From positions 248,001 through 312,000 of the forward strand of contig NZ_FSRQ01000001.1 of assembly GCF_900143185.1 (NCBI RefSeq): a DNA stretch of 64,000 nt, in the 5' to 3' direction. Each line of letters starts with the position of its first letter. Position 1 is the stretch's first letter. The translations under genes and the position numbers were made by a program. The stretch comes from Chryseobacterium scophthalmum. GTDB lineage: Bacteria; Bacteroidota; Bacteroidia; Flavobacteriales; Weeksellaceae. Of the stretch, positions 24,287 to 32,471 are shown piece by piece. The notes beneath the pieces are model-generated. The model made no database searches and was not told where the DNA came from. It saw only the letters and a list, made by a program, of their open reading frames with translations.

Positions 24287-26497
24287 TTAAAGCTTATAAG
24301 TAAGCGTAAAATAAAAGTTTCTTGGTGTAATAGGATTTACAGAATAATTTTCGTGAACGTTGAAACTTTTAGTATCAAAAATATTATTAAGTTTTCCTTG
24401 TATTGAGAATTTTTTCCAATCATACCCCACGCTGAATGATGCGGTTGTAAAAGGATCTACTTCAAACATTCTTGTTACATTATTTCTTGATACTAATGTA
24501 GCTTTTGTATCGTTCCAGCCAGCAAATCTACTACCTACATAGTAAACACCTGCGCCTACTTTTAGACCTTGAAGTTTTTCTCCAAATTTATAAAAAACAG
24601 ATAAATTTGCTGTAGTAGCAGGAGTTCTTACCAATCTCTGATCTTCCACGTACGAAGAAGGCAAATCTGGAGTATCTTTATAAACTGCATGATTGTAAGA
24701 GAAACCTCCGATAATTGATAAATATTTTGTAGGATTTCCTGTAATATCTACTTCAAAACCTCTACTGCTCATTTTACCAATATATTCTTTAATAGTAGTA
24801 TCACTATTGGCAGCTCCATTAATATCGAACTGCGCAGTTCCATAATATTTATTATATAATATTTGGTATAATGAAACATTGAAAGATAATGCATTTCCAA
24901 AAAGGTTTTTCTTCATCCCAACTTCATATTGGTCTATTGTAGTTGGGTTTAGAGCGTTTTGGTTAATATCTTTTCCAGTATTTGTAGAGAATGAATTGGT
25001 ATATGTTGCAAAAACAGATAAATTATCATTTGGCATATACACTAAACCAAGTTTTGGTGATAAAGCTTGATCTGATGATGATGAATTAGGGGTTAAGGTT
25101 TTGATGCCGGTATTGAAATTGGTATTGATTGTCGCCATATTTTCGATATAAGACCAACGTAAACCAGCAATTACTTTAAATTCTTTTGTTAAACTAATAA
25201 AATCTTGTGCATAAGCTCCAACTCTTCTTGTTCTTGTTCTATTATTAATATTAAGTTTAGAATCTGGCATTGCAAGATTTGTGTTGTCCCAAGTTGAAGG
25301 GTCATCTAGATAAACAACTTTAGACGGAGAATTGGTTAAAGTATAAGTATAAGCATCTGTTTGTCCATAATCTGCATCAGCACCAATTAATACTTTGTGA
25401 CCAATACTTCCTGTATTAAATTCACCATTTAAGTTTACTTGTGCAGAACCGTAATTTTGTTCACCATTTGTTTTGTTGTAAGGAACCGTCCAAGAAAGTC
25501 TAGTAGGACTTGTTTTTGCATACGTCCAAGCTACTCTTTCTGTTGAGAAGTAATCTCTTGTATAGTTTTGGTAAGATGTAGTAGCATTTAACGACCATTT
25601 ATCATTTATTTGATGATTGAAAGTAACGTTTGTGGAAACCTGTTCTACATTTTGATATTGCCATTTGGTACCAAAAAATGTACTTCTATCTGTGTTTGTA
25701 TTTAAAGAGTAACTACCGTCATTAGCTGTAATACCTCCAATTCCAAAATCCGGAGTGAAATCATTTTTAAGATAATCTGCTTCAACGATTAATTGAGATT
25801 TAGGGCTCAGATTAAATAAGAATGAAGGGTTGAAGTAGTATTTCTCCGATTGTACCACATCCCTGAAACTTTCAGCATATTCATAAGCTCCGTTTACTCT
25901 GAATGCAATATTTTTTGTTAAAGGACCATAAATATCAACTGTTGGTTTATAAGAATTCCAGCTACCTGCGTTCAAACCAACGCTTCCTCCAAAATCAAAC
26001 CTAGGTTTTTTAGTGATCATATTGATAACACCTCCTGCAGCTGTATTTCCATAAAGCATTGCATTGGCTCCTTTTAAAACCTCAACTCTCTCCAATCCGC
26101 TTACTTCCGGGAAAACACCACTATTAACTCTTGATCCGTTTTTAAAAATATTGTCATTACCTAATGCGAAACCACGTCCTCCGAAACTATCCTGAGAATT
26201 TCCTCTTGAAGAGGTAATGTACATTCCGTTTACATTTTGCAACACATCACTAAGTTGTTTTGCCTGTTGTTGCTCAATAATATCATGAGTAACAATTGCA
26301 ATGGGTTGTGGAGTTTCCATTACGGTAAGATTCGATTTTGTAGACATCGGGGTTGCCTTGTTAGGGTTTCCTGTCTTACGGATATTCACATCTTCGATGG
26401 TTCCGATTCTAATCGTATCAGCTTCTGCATTTTTTAGTTGAGCACTAACTGTAACAGAAATAATCAGTAAGCCTAAAGAGATAATTTGTTTTTTCAT
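24287..26497 (-). CDS. TonB-dependent siderophore receptor
   Basis: A 736-residue outer-membrane transporter. Signal peptide about 1-19 (SVTVSAQ). No carboxypeptidase-like domain precedes the plug. The plug (about 50-175) has ETPQPIAIVTHDIIEQQQ, the RGN/GGRGF stretch and LERVEVLKGANAMLYGNTAAGGVINMITKKP, which is characteristic of ferric-siderophore receptors of the FhuA/FpvA class. The barrel fills the rest and ends with strand FYFTLTYKL. It should import an iron chelate with TonB-ExbBD supplied from elsewhere; no siderophore genes lie nearby. An AT-rich palindrome upstream may be a Fur site. Confidence 0.92.
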   Translation of the reverse strand: MKKQIISLGLLIISVTVSAQLKNAEADTIRIGTIEDVNIRKTGNPNKATPMSTKSNLTVMETPQPIAIVTHDIIEQQQAKQLSDVLQNVNGMYITSSRGNSQDSFGGRGFALGNDNIFKNGSRVNSGVFPEVSGLERVEVLKGANAMLYGNTAAGGVINMITKKPRFDFGGSVGLNAGSWNSYKPTVDIYGPLTKNIAFRVNGAYEYAESFRDVVQSEKYYFNPSFLFNLSPKSQLIVEADYLKNDFTPDFGIGGITANDGSYSLNTNTDRSTFFGTKWQYQNVEQVSTNVTFNHQINDKWSLNATTSYQNYTRDYFSTERVAWTYAKTSPTRLSWTVPYNKTNGEQNYGSAQVNLNGEFNTGSIGHKVLIGADADYGQTDAYTYTLTNSPSKVVYLDDPSTWDNTNLAMPDSKLNINNRTRTRRVGAYAQDFISLTKEFKVIAGLRWSYIENMATINTNFNTGIKTLTPNSSSSDQALSPKLGLVYMPNDNLSVFATYTNSFSTNTGKDINQNALNPTTIDQYEVGMKKNLFGNALSFNVSLYQILYNKYYGTAQFDINGAANSDTTIKEYIGKMSSRGFEVDITGNPTKYLSIIGGFSYNHAVYKDTPDLPSSYVEDQRLVRTPATTANLSVFYKFGEKLQGLKVGAGVYYVGSRFAGWNDTKATLVSRNNVTRMFEVDPFTTASFSVGYDWKKFSIQGKLNNIFDTKSFNVHENYSVNPITPRNFYFTLTYKL

Positions 26498-26529
26498 TTA
26501 GATTATTTAGAGAGGTTTTAAATAATGCG

Positions 26530-26568
26530 CAAATGTAACATTGTTGTTTAGAATAATTAAAAATTATT
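26530..26568 (-). promoter_or_regulatory. Promoter and possible Fur-type palindrome of the siderophore receptor
   Basis: On the minus strand TAcaTTTG occupies 26537-26530, 32 nt before the ATG. Upstream of it, aataatt-aaa-aattatt (26552-26568) is a perfect 7-bp inverted repeat overlapping the expected -33 region. The AT-rich palindrome at an iron receptor suggests a Fur operator, but I cannot score it against a Bacteroidota Fur matrix. Confidence 0.4.
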
Positions 26569-26632
26569 TTCTGATTTTTATCATGCTATTTTCGTGAGTT
26601 ATTTTTCCAATTCTGATGTTTCTAAATTTAAA

Positions 26633-26640
26633 TATCTTTG
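26633..26640 (+). promoter_or_regulatory. -7 box of the Gfo/Idh/MocA gene
   Basis: TAtcTTTG ends 15 nt before the ATG at 26656. A longer frame from the TTG at 26638 lies inside this box and is therefore not the start. Confidence 0.45.
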
Positions 26641-26655
26641 TTAAAAAATATATCT

Positions 26656-27711
26656 ATGCAATTGGTAAAAGTAGGTCTTTGTGCATTCGGAATGAGCGGT
26701 AAAGTTTTTCACGCTCCATTTTTAAAAGAACATCCCGGTTTTTTTATGTCTGCCGTAGTTGAAAGATCAAAGGAAGATTCTAAAGAAAAATATCCCGATG
26801 CAGAAATTTACCGTTCGGTAGAAGAGATGCTGAAAAATGCAGATATTGAAGTAGTTGTTGTGAATACTCCGGTTCAGACTCATTTTGAATATGTAAAAAT
26901 GGCTCTGGAAGCTGGAAAAAATGTAATTGTAGAAAAACCTTTTACAGTTACTGTTTCAGAAGCAGAAGAACTGGTTAATTTGGCTGAAAATAAAAATCTT
27001 TTTTTAAGTGTTTATCAAAACAGAAGATTCGACCGAGATTATCTTCAGGTACAAAAAGTTTTGGCAGAAGGAAAATTAGGAAATGTAAGAGAAACTGAAA
27101 TTCGTTTCGACAGATTCAGAACCGAGCCAAGCGGAAAAGAACATAAAGAAAACCCTGAACAAAACGGTTCAGGATCAATGCACGATTTAGGTTCGCATTT
27201 AGTTGATCAGGCGGTCCAGCTTTTTGGCTTTCCTGAAAAACTTTTTGCTGATGTTTTTTCAATGAAAGGGGAGAGTTTTGCCAACGATTATTTTGAAATT
27301 CTTTTGTATTATAAAAATGATTTGCGGGTGAGATTAAAATCTTCTGTTTTTACCAAGGAAGAACATTATGCCTATAAAATTCATGGTGATAAAGGAAGTT
27401 TTTTGCAAGAGCGTACCGATAATCAGGAAAATGAATTAGTTGCAGGAGCGGTTCCAACTTATGGAAAAGAATGGATGCAACCTTTGAAAGAAGCCGATGG
27501 AATTCTTACTTATTTTAATGGAAATTCAGAAACTGAAAGAGTTTTAACTTCAAGTGAATTCGGAAATTATATGAATTATTATCAGCAAATCTACGAACAC
27601 ATTGTTTTTGGATATGCTTTACCGTCTCTAGGAAACGAAGTCGTACAAAATATGAAAATTATTGAAGCCGCTCTTGAAAGTTCTAAAAAAGGAAAAGTTG
27701 TTGAATTATAA
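26656..27711 (+). CDS. Gfo/Idh/MocA family oxidoreductase
   Basis: A 351-residue NAD(P)-dependent dehydrogenase. The N-terminal Rossmann fold opens VKVGLCAFGMSGKVFHAPF, an atypical GxG region also found in the YdgJ/YvaA-like branch, and contains VEVVVVNTPVQTHFEY-like core and the EKPFTVT motif with the conserved Lys. The C-terminal domain has GSGSMHDLGSHLVDQA, with Asp and His of the active site. The substrate is probably a sugar or inositol, which the sequence does not fix. Monocistronic; a short membrane-protein gene follows 52 bp downstream. Confidence 0.88.
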   Translation: MQLVKVGLCAFGMSGKVFHAPFLKEHPGFFMSAVVERSKEDSKEKYPDAEIYRSVEEMLKNADIEVVVVNTPVQTHFEYVKMALEAGKNVIVEKPFTVTVSEAEELVNLAENKNLFLSVYQNRRFDRDYLQVQKVLAEGKLGNVRETEIRFDRFRTEPSGKEHKENPEQNGSGSMHDLGSHLVDQAVQLFGFPEKLFADVFSMKGESFANDYFEILLYYKNDLRVRLKSSVFTKEEHYAYKIHGDKGSFLQERTDNQENELVAGAVPTYGKEWMQPLKEADGILTYFNGNSETERVLTSSEFGNYMNYYQQIYEHIVFGYALPSLGNEVVQNMKIIEAALESSKKGKVVEL

Positions 27712-27763
27712 TAGATTTTTGTAACAAATATAGCCAATAACACACCTATTTATAAAGTAAATT

Positions 27764-27922
27764 ATGCAAAAAAGAAGTTCAAGTTTTACTGTCATCGGTT
27801 TGCTGTTTGTAGGGATTGCAATGACTTTAGTTCAGGATAATATATATCTAAAATATGGGTTTCTTATTGTAGGAACCGCATTTCTTTTTTACAGTATTTT
27901 TACACTGATCAGAAAAAAGTAA
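27764..27922 (+). CDS. 52-residue two-helix membrane protein
   Basis: A short frame (ATG 27764, TAA 27920-27922) encoding 52 residues: a basic start MQKRSSSF, a helix TVIGLLFVGIAMTLV, a turn QDNIYLKYG, a second helix FLIVGTAFLFYSIFTLI and an RKK end. The two-helix layout with positive ends, and the strong terminator 17 nt after the stop, support a real gene. It lies 52 bp after the Gfo/Idh/MocA gene and may be its operon partner. Function unknown. Confidence 0.6.
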   Translation: MQKRSSSFTVIGLLFVGIAMTLVQDNIYLKYGFLIVGTAFLFYSIFTLIRKK

Positions 27923-27939
27923 TTTTAGATATCATAAAA

Positions 27940-27970
27940 AAATAGCTGTTCAATTACTGAACAGCTATTT
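27940..27970. terminator. Bidirectional terminator before the ABC-F gene end
   Basis: aaatagctgttca pairs perfectly with tgaacagctattt (13 bp, 5-nt loop), with T-runs on both strands. It serves the short membrane-protein gene on the plus strand and the ABC-F gene on the minus strand. Confidence 0.85.
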
Positions 27971-27982
27971 TTTTTGTTTTAT

Positions 27983-29881
27983 TTAGTCCTGAAGCTCAAG
28001 CCATCTCATCTCATGGTTTTCCAGCTTTTCGGCAAGGCTTTCCAGTTCTGCAGAAAGTTTAGATATTTTCTCGTAATCAGTTTCATTATTCAGTTGTTCC
28101 AGAATTGCGGCTCTTTTACCTTCAAATTCCGGAATCTCTTTTTCAATGGTTTCCAGCTCACGTTGTTCTTTGAAAGAAAGCTTTTTTTTTGGAGTTTGAG
28201 CTTTCGGAACATCTGCAACAACTGGTTTTTCAACCACCTTTTCAGCTACCGTTTTTGCTTTTTTATCTTCATTTTTCTGGCTTTCGTCTTCCAGTTTTTT
28301 ATTTTCTCTATATTCTGAAAAGTTTCCGATGAAATCTTTGATTTTTCCTTCACCTTCAAATGCTAAAATATGATCAACAATTCTATCCATAAAATATCTG
28401 TCGTGAGAAACGATAATCAAACTTCCCTGGAAATTTAAAAGGAAATTTTCCAAAACCGTCAAAGTAGGAAGGTCAAGATCGTTCGTTGGCTCATCAAAAA
28501 TCAAAAAGTTTGGGTTTTGATATAAAATATACATCAAATGCAGTCTTCTTTTTTCACCTCCCGAAAGTTTAGAGATTGGTGAATATTGCGTTTGATCATC
28601 AAATAAGAATAATCTTAAAAACTGAGATGCTGTAATCGTTCTTCCGTTAGCCAAAGGGAAATTTTCAGAAATTTCTTTAATGAAATCGATCACTCTTTCC
28701 TCTTCTTTATACTGAAGTCCTTTTTGAGAAAAATATCCGAACTTAATGGTTTCTCCTGTTTCAATTTCTCCCGAATCTTTTGATTCAAAACCTTGAATAA
28801 TGTTAAGTAAAGTAGATTTTCCGGCACCGTTTTTTCCTACAATCCCTACTTTTTCTCCTCTTTGGAAAGAATAACTGAAATCTTTCAGCAACAATTTATC
28901 ACCATAACTTTTAGAAATATCTTTAAGTTCAAGGATTTTGTTACCCAATCTTTTCATTTCAAAATCAAGCTCCAATTTTTCTTTACGGGTATCTGTTTTT
29001 GCTACTTTTTCAGTTTCGTAAAAATCATCTTGTCTAGATTTTGATTTGGTAGTTCTTGCTTTAGGTTGTCTTCGCATCCATTCCAATTCCTTTCTGTAAA
29101 GGTTTTGCGCTTTATCAATCGTAGAATTCATATTATCCTCACGAATCATTTTGTTTTCAAGATAAGTTGCGTAAGAACCATTATGGAAGTACATATTCTG
29201 ATCTTCCATTTCCCAGATAATCCCACAAACCGCATCAAGGAAATAACGGTCGTGAGTAACAAGAATTAAAGTGATTTTTGCTTTATTTAAATAATTTTCA
29301 AGCCATTCTACCATTTCCACATCAAGGTGGTTGGTTGGCTCATCCATAATCAAAAGAGTGTGACGGTGTTCTGCTCTGGTTTCTGTTAAAAGTTTTGCCA
29401 AAGCAACACGTTTAATCTGTCCACCTGAAAGCATTCCCATTTTCGCTGTTAAATCTGTAATTTTCAACTGAGAAAGAATCTGGCTCATTTCATTTTCCAA
29501 ATCCCATGCTTTGTGAATTTCCATTTCTGCAAGTGCAGTTTCCATCTCATCCGGATTACCTGAAACTAAAGCATGATGGTATTTTTTTAAAGCTAAAATA
29601 GGCGCAGAATCTAAAGTCATCATAAACTCGTCAATGGTAAGATCAGACTCAAAATCGATTTCCTGATCAAACAAAACAACCTGAATATCTTTATTAATAA
29701 CTACAGAACCGCTGTCTGCAATCTCTTTTCCCATCAAAATTTTCAAAAGGGTAGATTTTCCGCTGCCGTTTTTGGCAACTATGGCAATTTTGTCACCTTC
29801 ATTAACGTGAAATGAGACATTTTTAAACAAAGTTTTGATGCCATATGATTTGGTAAGATTTTCGACTGAAACGTAATTCAT
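27983..29881 (-). CDS. uup: ABC-F family ATPase, Uup type
   Basis: A 632-residue soluble protein with two ABC domains and no membrane part. Walker A motifs are AKNGSGKSTLLK (near residue 40) and GKNGAGKSTLLN (near 350); signatures are LSGGQIKRVALAKLL and LSGGEKRRLHLMY; Walker B ends are MDEPTNHLD and FDEPTNDLD. The linker between domains carries the ABC-F basic segment (RRQPKARTTKSKSR). After about residue 540 comes a Lys/Glu-rich linker and a coiled coil (LETIEKEIPEFEGKR), the C-terminal domain that marks Uup. The family acts on ribosomes or branched DNA rather than in transport. Monocistronic, divergent from the DoxX-like gene. Confidence 0.92.
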   Translation of the reverse strand: MNYVSVENLTKSYGIKTLFKNVSFHVNEGDKIAIVAKNGSGKSTLLKILMGKEIADSGSVVINKDIQVVLFDQEIDFESDLTIDEFMMTLDSAPILALKKYHHALVSGNPDEMETALAEMEIHKAWDLENEMSQILSQLKITDLTAKMGMLSGGQIKRVALAKLLTETRAEHRHTLLIMDEPTNHLDVEMVEWLENYLNKAKITLILVTHDRYFLDAVCGIIWEMEDQNMYFHNGSYATYLENKMIREDNMNSTIDKAQNLYRKELEWMRRQPKARTTKSKSRQDDFYETEKVAKTDTRKEKLELDFEMKRLGNKILELKDISKSYGDKLLLKDFSYSFQRGEKVGIVGKNGAGKSTLLNIIQGFESKDSGEIETGETIKFGYFSQKGLQYKEEERVIDFIKEISENFPLANGRTITASQFLRLFLFDDQTQYSPISKLSGGEKRRLHLMYILYQNPNFLIFDEPTNDLDLPTLTVLENFLLNFQGSLIIVSHDRYFMDRIVDHILAFEGEGKIKDFIGNFSEYRENKKLEDESQKNEDKKAKTVAEKVVEKPVVADVPKAQTPKKKLSFKEQRELETIEKEIPEFEGKRAAILEQLNNETDYEKISKLSAELESLAEKLENHEMRWLELQD

Positions 29882-29949
29882 TATAGAGTGAAAGTTTTAT
29901 TTGAAATTTCGATTGAGGCGCAAAAATACGAAAATTAAACCTTAAAAAT

Positions 29950-30576
29950 ATGATTGCAAAATTACGTTCGATTCCTAAAAAAAGATATTGGGATTATTTC
30001 ATTTTAGCAGCAAGATTTTTACTTGCTTTTACTTTTATCAATTATGGTTATAGTAAACTTGTAGATGGTCAGTTTGGAGTTTCTTCCAGTGATTTGCTGG
30101 TTCCGTTGAAAGATTTGCCTATGTTTAAAGTAATGTGGTTTTTATTTGATCACGAACCTTTAAAAACAACTGTAGGAATACTTCAGATCATCGCAGGAAT
30201 TTTACTGCTGTTTGAATCTACCGCGATTTTAGGAGTTATCTTCTTCATTCCCATTGCTGCCAATATTGTTTTAATGGATATCAGTTTTATGGATGAAGGA
30301 ATGGGACAGGCTTTTACAAGGCGTTTTACATATTACTTTGTTTTATGTTTTCTAATTTTATGGAATGATAAAGACAGAATAAAAATCATTTGGAATGCAA
30401 TGATAAAAAAGTTTTCGATGAAAAGAAAATTTCCGATATTTCTTTATCTGCTGTTGCCTTTATTTGCAATAATTCTAGAGATTTTACCGGGTATTCCTTA
30501 CGCTCTTTATTATTATATGACCAATCCTGAAAGAATTTCTGAAAGCTTTAAACTTATTCAAATTCTTTTTCAATAA
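29950..30576 (+). CDS. DoxX-like membrane protein
   Basis: A 208-residue inner-membrane protein with about five helices. The first half has the DoxX-like pattern: ARFLLAFTFINYGYSKL, a loop, GILQIIAGILLLFES and a third helix ILGVIFFIPIAANIVLMD. Two further helices follow (residues 125-138 and 160-185), with a basic loop between them. Family members are mostly of unknown role, some linked to redox stress. It has its own start 68 bp from the divergent uup gene; a new promoter precedes the next gene, so it is probably transcribed alone. Confidence 0.75.
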   Translation: MIAKLRSIPKKRYWDYFILAARFLLAFTFINYGYSKLVDGQFGVSSSDLLVPLKDLPMFKVMWFLFDHEPLKTTVGILQIIAGILLLFESTAILGVIFFIPIAANIVLMDISFMDEGMGQAFTRRFTYYFVLCFLILWNDKDRIKIIWNAMIKKFSMKRKFPIFLYLLLPLFAIILEILPGIPYALYYYMTNPERISESFKLIQILFQ

Positions 30577-30603
30577 TCCATACATTTTTCTATGCTATGT
30601 TTT

Positions 30604-30629
30604 TTGTAATCATTTTTAATGTAGATTTG
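30604..30629 (+). promoter_or_regulatory. Promoter of the DUF1761 gene
   Basis: TAgaTTTG at 30622-30629 with a TTG at 30604-30606 (15-nt spacer, slightly short), 25 nt before the ATG at 30655. Confidence 0.4.
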
Positions 30630-30654
30630 AGAAACTAAACTATATCTAAAAACT

Positions 30655-31173
30655 ATGATACAAATTAACTTTCTGGCAATACTTCTTGCCTCATTGATTC
30701 CTTTGGTGATGGAATTTATTTGGTATAATCCTAAACTTTTCGGGAAAGTATGGATGAGAGAATGTGGATTAACTGAAGAGAAAATGAAAGGCGCAAATAT
30801 GGGCGTCGTCTTTATTTTGTCGATTATTTTATCTTTTTTAATCGGAATGTTTCTTCAGTTTGTAACGATTCATCAGTTTGGAGCTTTGGGAATGATTGGT
30901 GGTGACGAAACTTTGGCAAAACCTTCTTACGCTGCTTTTATGAATGATTACGGTAAAGCATATCGCTCATTTGGTCACGGCGCTTTGCATTCTTTTATGA
31001 CGGGAATTTTCTTTGTTTTTCCTTTACTTGCCATCAATGCAATGTTTGAAAGAAAATCTTGGAAATATGTTTTCATCAACACCGGATTCTGGACGATCAC
31101 TATTACTTTAATGGGCGGAATTATTTGTGGATGGTACGCAATGGACGGATTTAACTGGGTGACTCAAAAATAA
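30655..31173 (+). CDS. DUF1761 family membrane protein
   Basis: A 172-residue protein with four hydrophobic helices (about residues 4-22, 50-70, 112-130 and 138-158). The start is diagnostic of DUF1761: helix one ends in EFIWYNPKLFGKVWMRECGL, and the fourth helix region has WTITITLMGGIICGWY. Function of the family is unknown. It follows the DoxX-like gene by 78 bp and precedes a GNAT-like gene by 41 bp on the same strand. Confidence 0.85.
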   Translation: MIQINFLAILLASLIPLVMEFIWYNPKLFGKVWMRECGLTEEKMKGANMGVVFILSIILSFLIGMFLQFVTIHQFGALGMIGGDETLAKPSYAAFMNDYGKAYRSFGHGALHSFMTGIFFVFPLLAINAMFERKSWKYVFINTGFWTITITLMGGIICGWYAMDGFNWVTQK

Positions 31174-31214
31174 TTTTAAATATAAATTTTAAGGCTGCAT
31201 TTGTGGCTTTTTTT

Positions 31215-32345
31215 ATGTCTTATACTTTTAAAATCTTTAATTCAACTACTGAGCTTCCAATTAATTGGAATATCGTCATCGGACAGCAAAATATTATGTT
31301 GTCTGAAGAATATTTTCGTGTTTTGGAAGAATCAAAACCGATGAATATGAAATATTGTTTTGTCGGTTTTTTTTCGGATGAAAATTTAATTGGTGGCGCA
31401 TTATTTCAATATTTAAATTTTATTGAACATAAAAGTTTTCAGAAAGGCGAAGTTTTGTGTAGTATAAGAAATTTTCTGACCAGACAGTTGAGTAAAGATG
31501 TGATGATTTTAGGGAATAATATGTTGACCGGGCAAAACGGTTTTTATTTCGACACTTCAAAAATTCCAACTGAAAAAGCGATTCTTTTGTTGAATGAAGC
31601 TTCACAAAATATTCAAGCAATATTAGGAAAAACATCTTTGATGATTTATAAAGACTATCAGAAATCGTTTTTGAAAAACTTTGAAGAGAAAAAATTTAAA
31701 TCATTTTATAGGTTTTCAGTTCAACCCAATATGATTTTAAATATAAAACCGGAATGGAATTGTTTTGAAGATTACAGCAATGATTTATCTAAAAAATACC
31801 GTGCAAGACTGAAATCTGCAAAGAAAAAGATAGATGGAATTCAAAAATTGGAATTGGATATTCAGTTGATCAAAAAGTATCAGAATGAAATGAATATTCT
31901 GTATCAAAATGTTGCAGAAAACGCTCCTTTTAATACCTTTTTTCTCACAGAAAATCATTTTGAAAGCATGAAACAAAATTTGAAGGAGAATTTCAAAGTC
32001 TTCGGATATTTTTTTAATGAAAAACTGATTGGCTTTTATACTTTAATTCTTAATAACAACGATATTGATACCTATTTTTTAGGCTATGATAAAGAGATTC
32101 AGAAAGAAAAACAGATTTATCTGAATATGCTTTTTGATATGACCGAATTTGGAATTTCAAATCAGTTTAAACGTATTGTTTTCGGCAGGACTGCGCTCGA
32201 AATAAAATCTACAATTGGTGCCGAACCCGTAGAGATTTTTGGTTTAATTAAACATAACAACAAAGCAATCAACTCTTTTATGGAAAAGATTTTCACATCA
32301 TTAAATCCAAAAGTAGAGTGGATTCAGAGAAAGCCTTTTAAATAA
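31215..32345 (+). CDS. GNAT-like acyltransferase domain protein
   Basis: A 376-residue soluble protein resembling the BioF2/FemAB-like branch of the GNAT fold. The N-terminal half has FVGFFSDENLIGGALFQY (a strand pair); the C-terminal half has SKKYRARLKSAKKKI, FGYFFNEKLIGFYTLI, TYFLGYDKEIQKEKQIYLNMLFDM and KRIVFGRTALEIKSTIGA, which follow the order seen in PF13480-type domains. It would transfer an acyl or aminoacyl group to an unknown acceptor. The frame is open from a GTG at 31203, but the ATG at 31215 is more likely. No signal peptide. It follows the DUF1761 gene closely. Confidence 0.65.
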   Translation: MSYTFKIFNSTTELPINWNIVIGQQNIMLSEEYFRVLEESKPMNMKYCFVGFFSDENLIGGALFQYLNFIEHKSFQKGEVLCSIRNFLTRQLSKDVMILGNNMLTGQNGFYFDTSKIPTEKAILLLNEASQNIQAILGKTSLMIYKDYQKSFLKNFEEKKFKSFYRFSVQPNMILNIKPEWNCFEDYSNDLSKKYRARLKSAKKKIDGIQKLELDIQLIKKYQNEMNILYQNVAENAPFNTFFLTENHFESMKQNLKENFKVFGYFFNEKLIGFYTLILNNNDIDTYFLGYDKEIQKEKQIYLNMLFDMTEFGISNQFKRIVFGRTALEIKSTIGAEPVEIFGLIKHNNKAINSFMEKIFTSLNPKVEWIQRKPFK

Positions 32346-32471
32346 ATTAAGAATTCTGTTCACTTTAACGTGATTATTTATATTATTTTTAACTAAACAA
32401 AGCTCAAATTTAATAGGATTTTATGAGTGATTGACAGGTGGATTTGAGATTTTTGCTTCAAAATTATTATC

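Noticed and set aside
26638..26655. Longer Gfo/Idh/MocA frame beginning at a TTG
   Set aside because: The TTG is part of the TAtcTTTG promoter box; the ATG at 26656 gives the family N-terminus.
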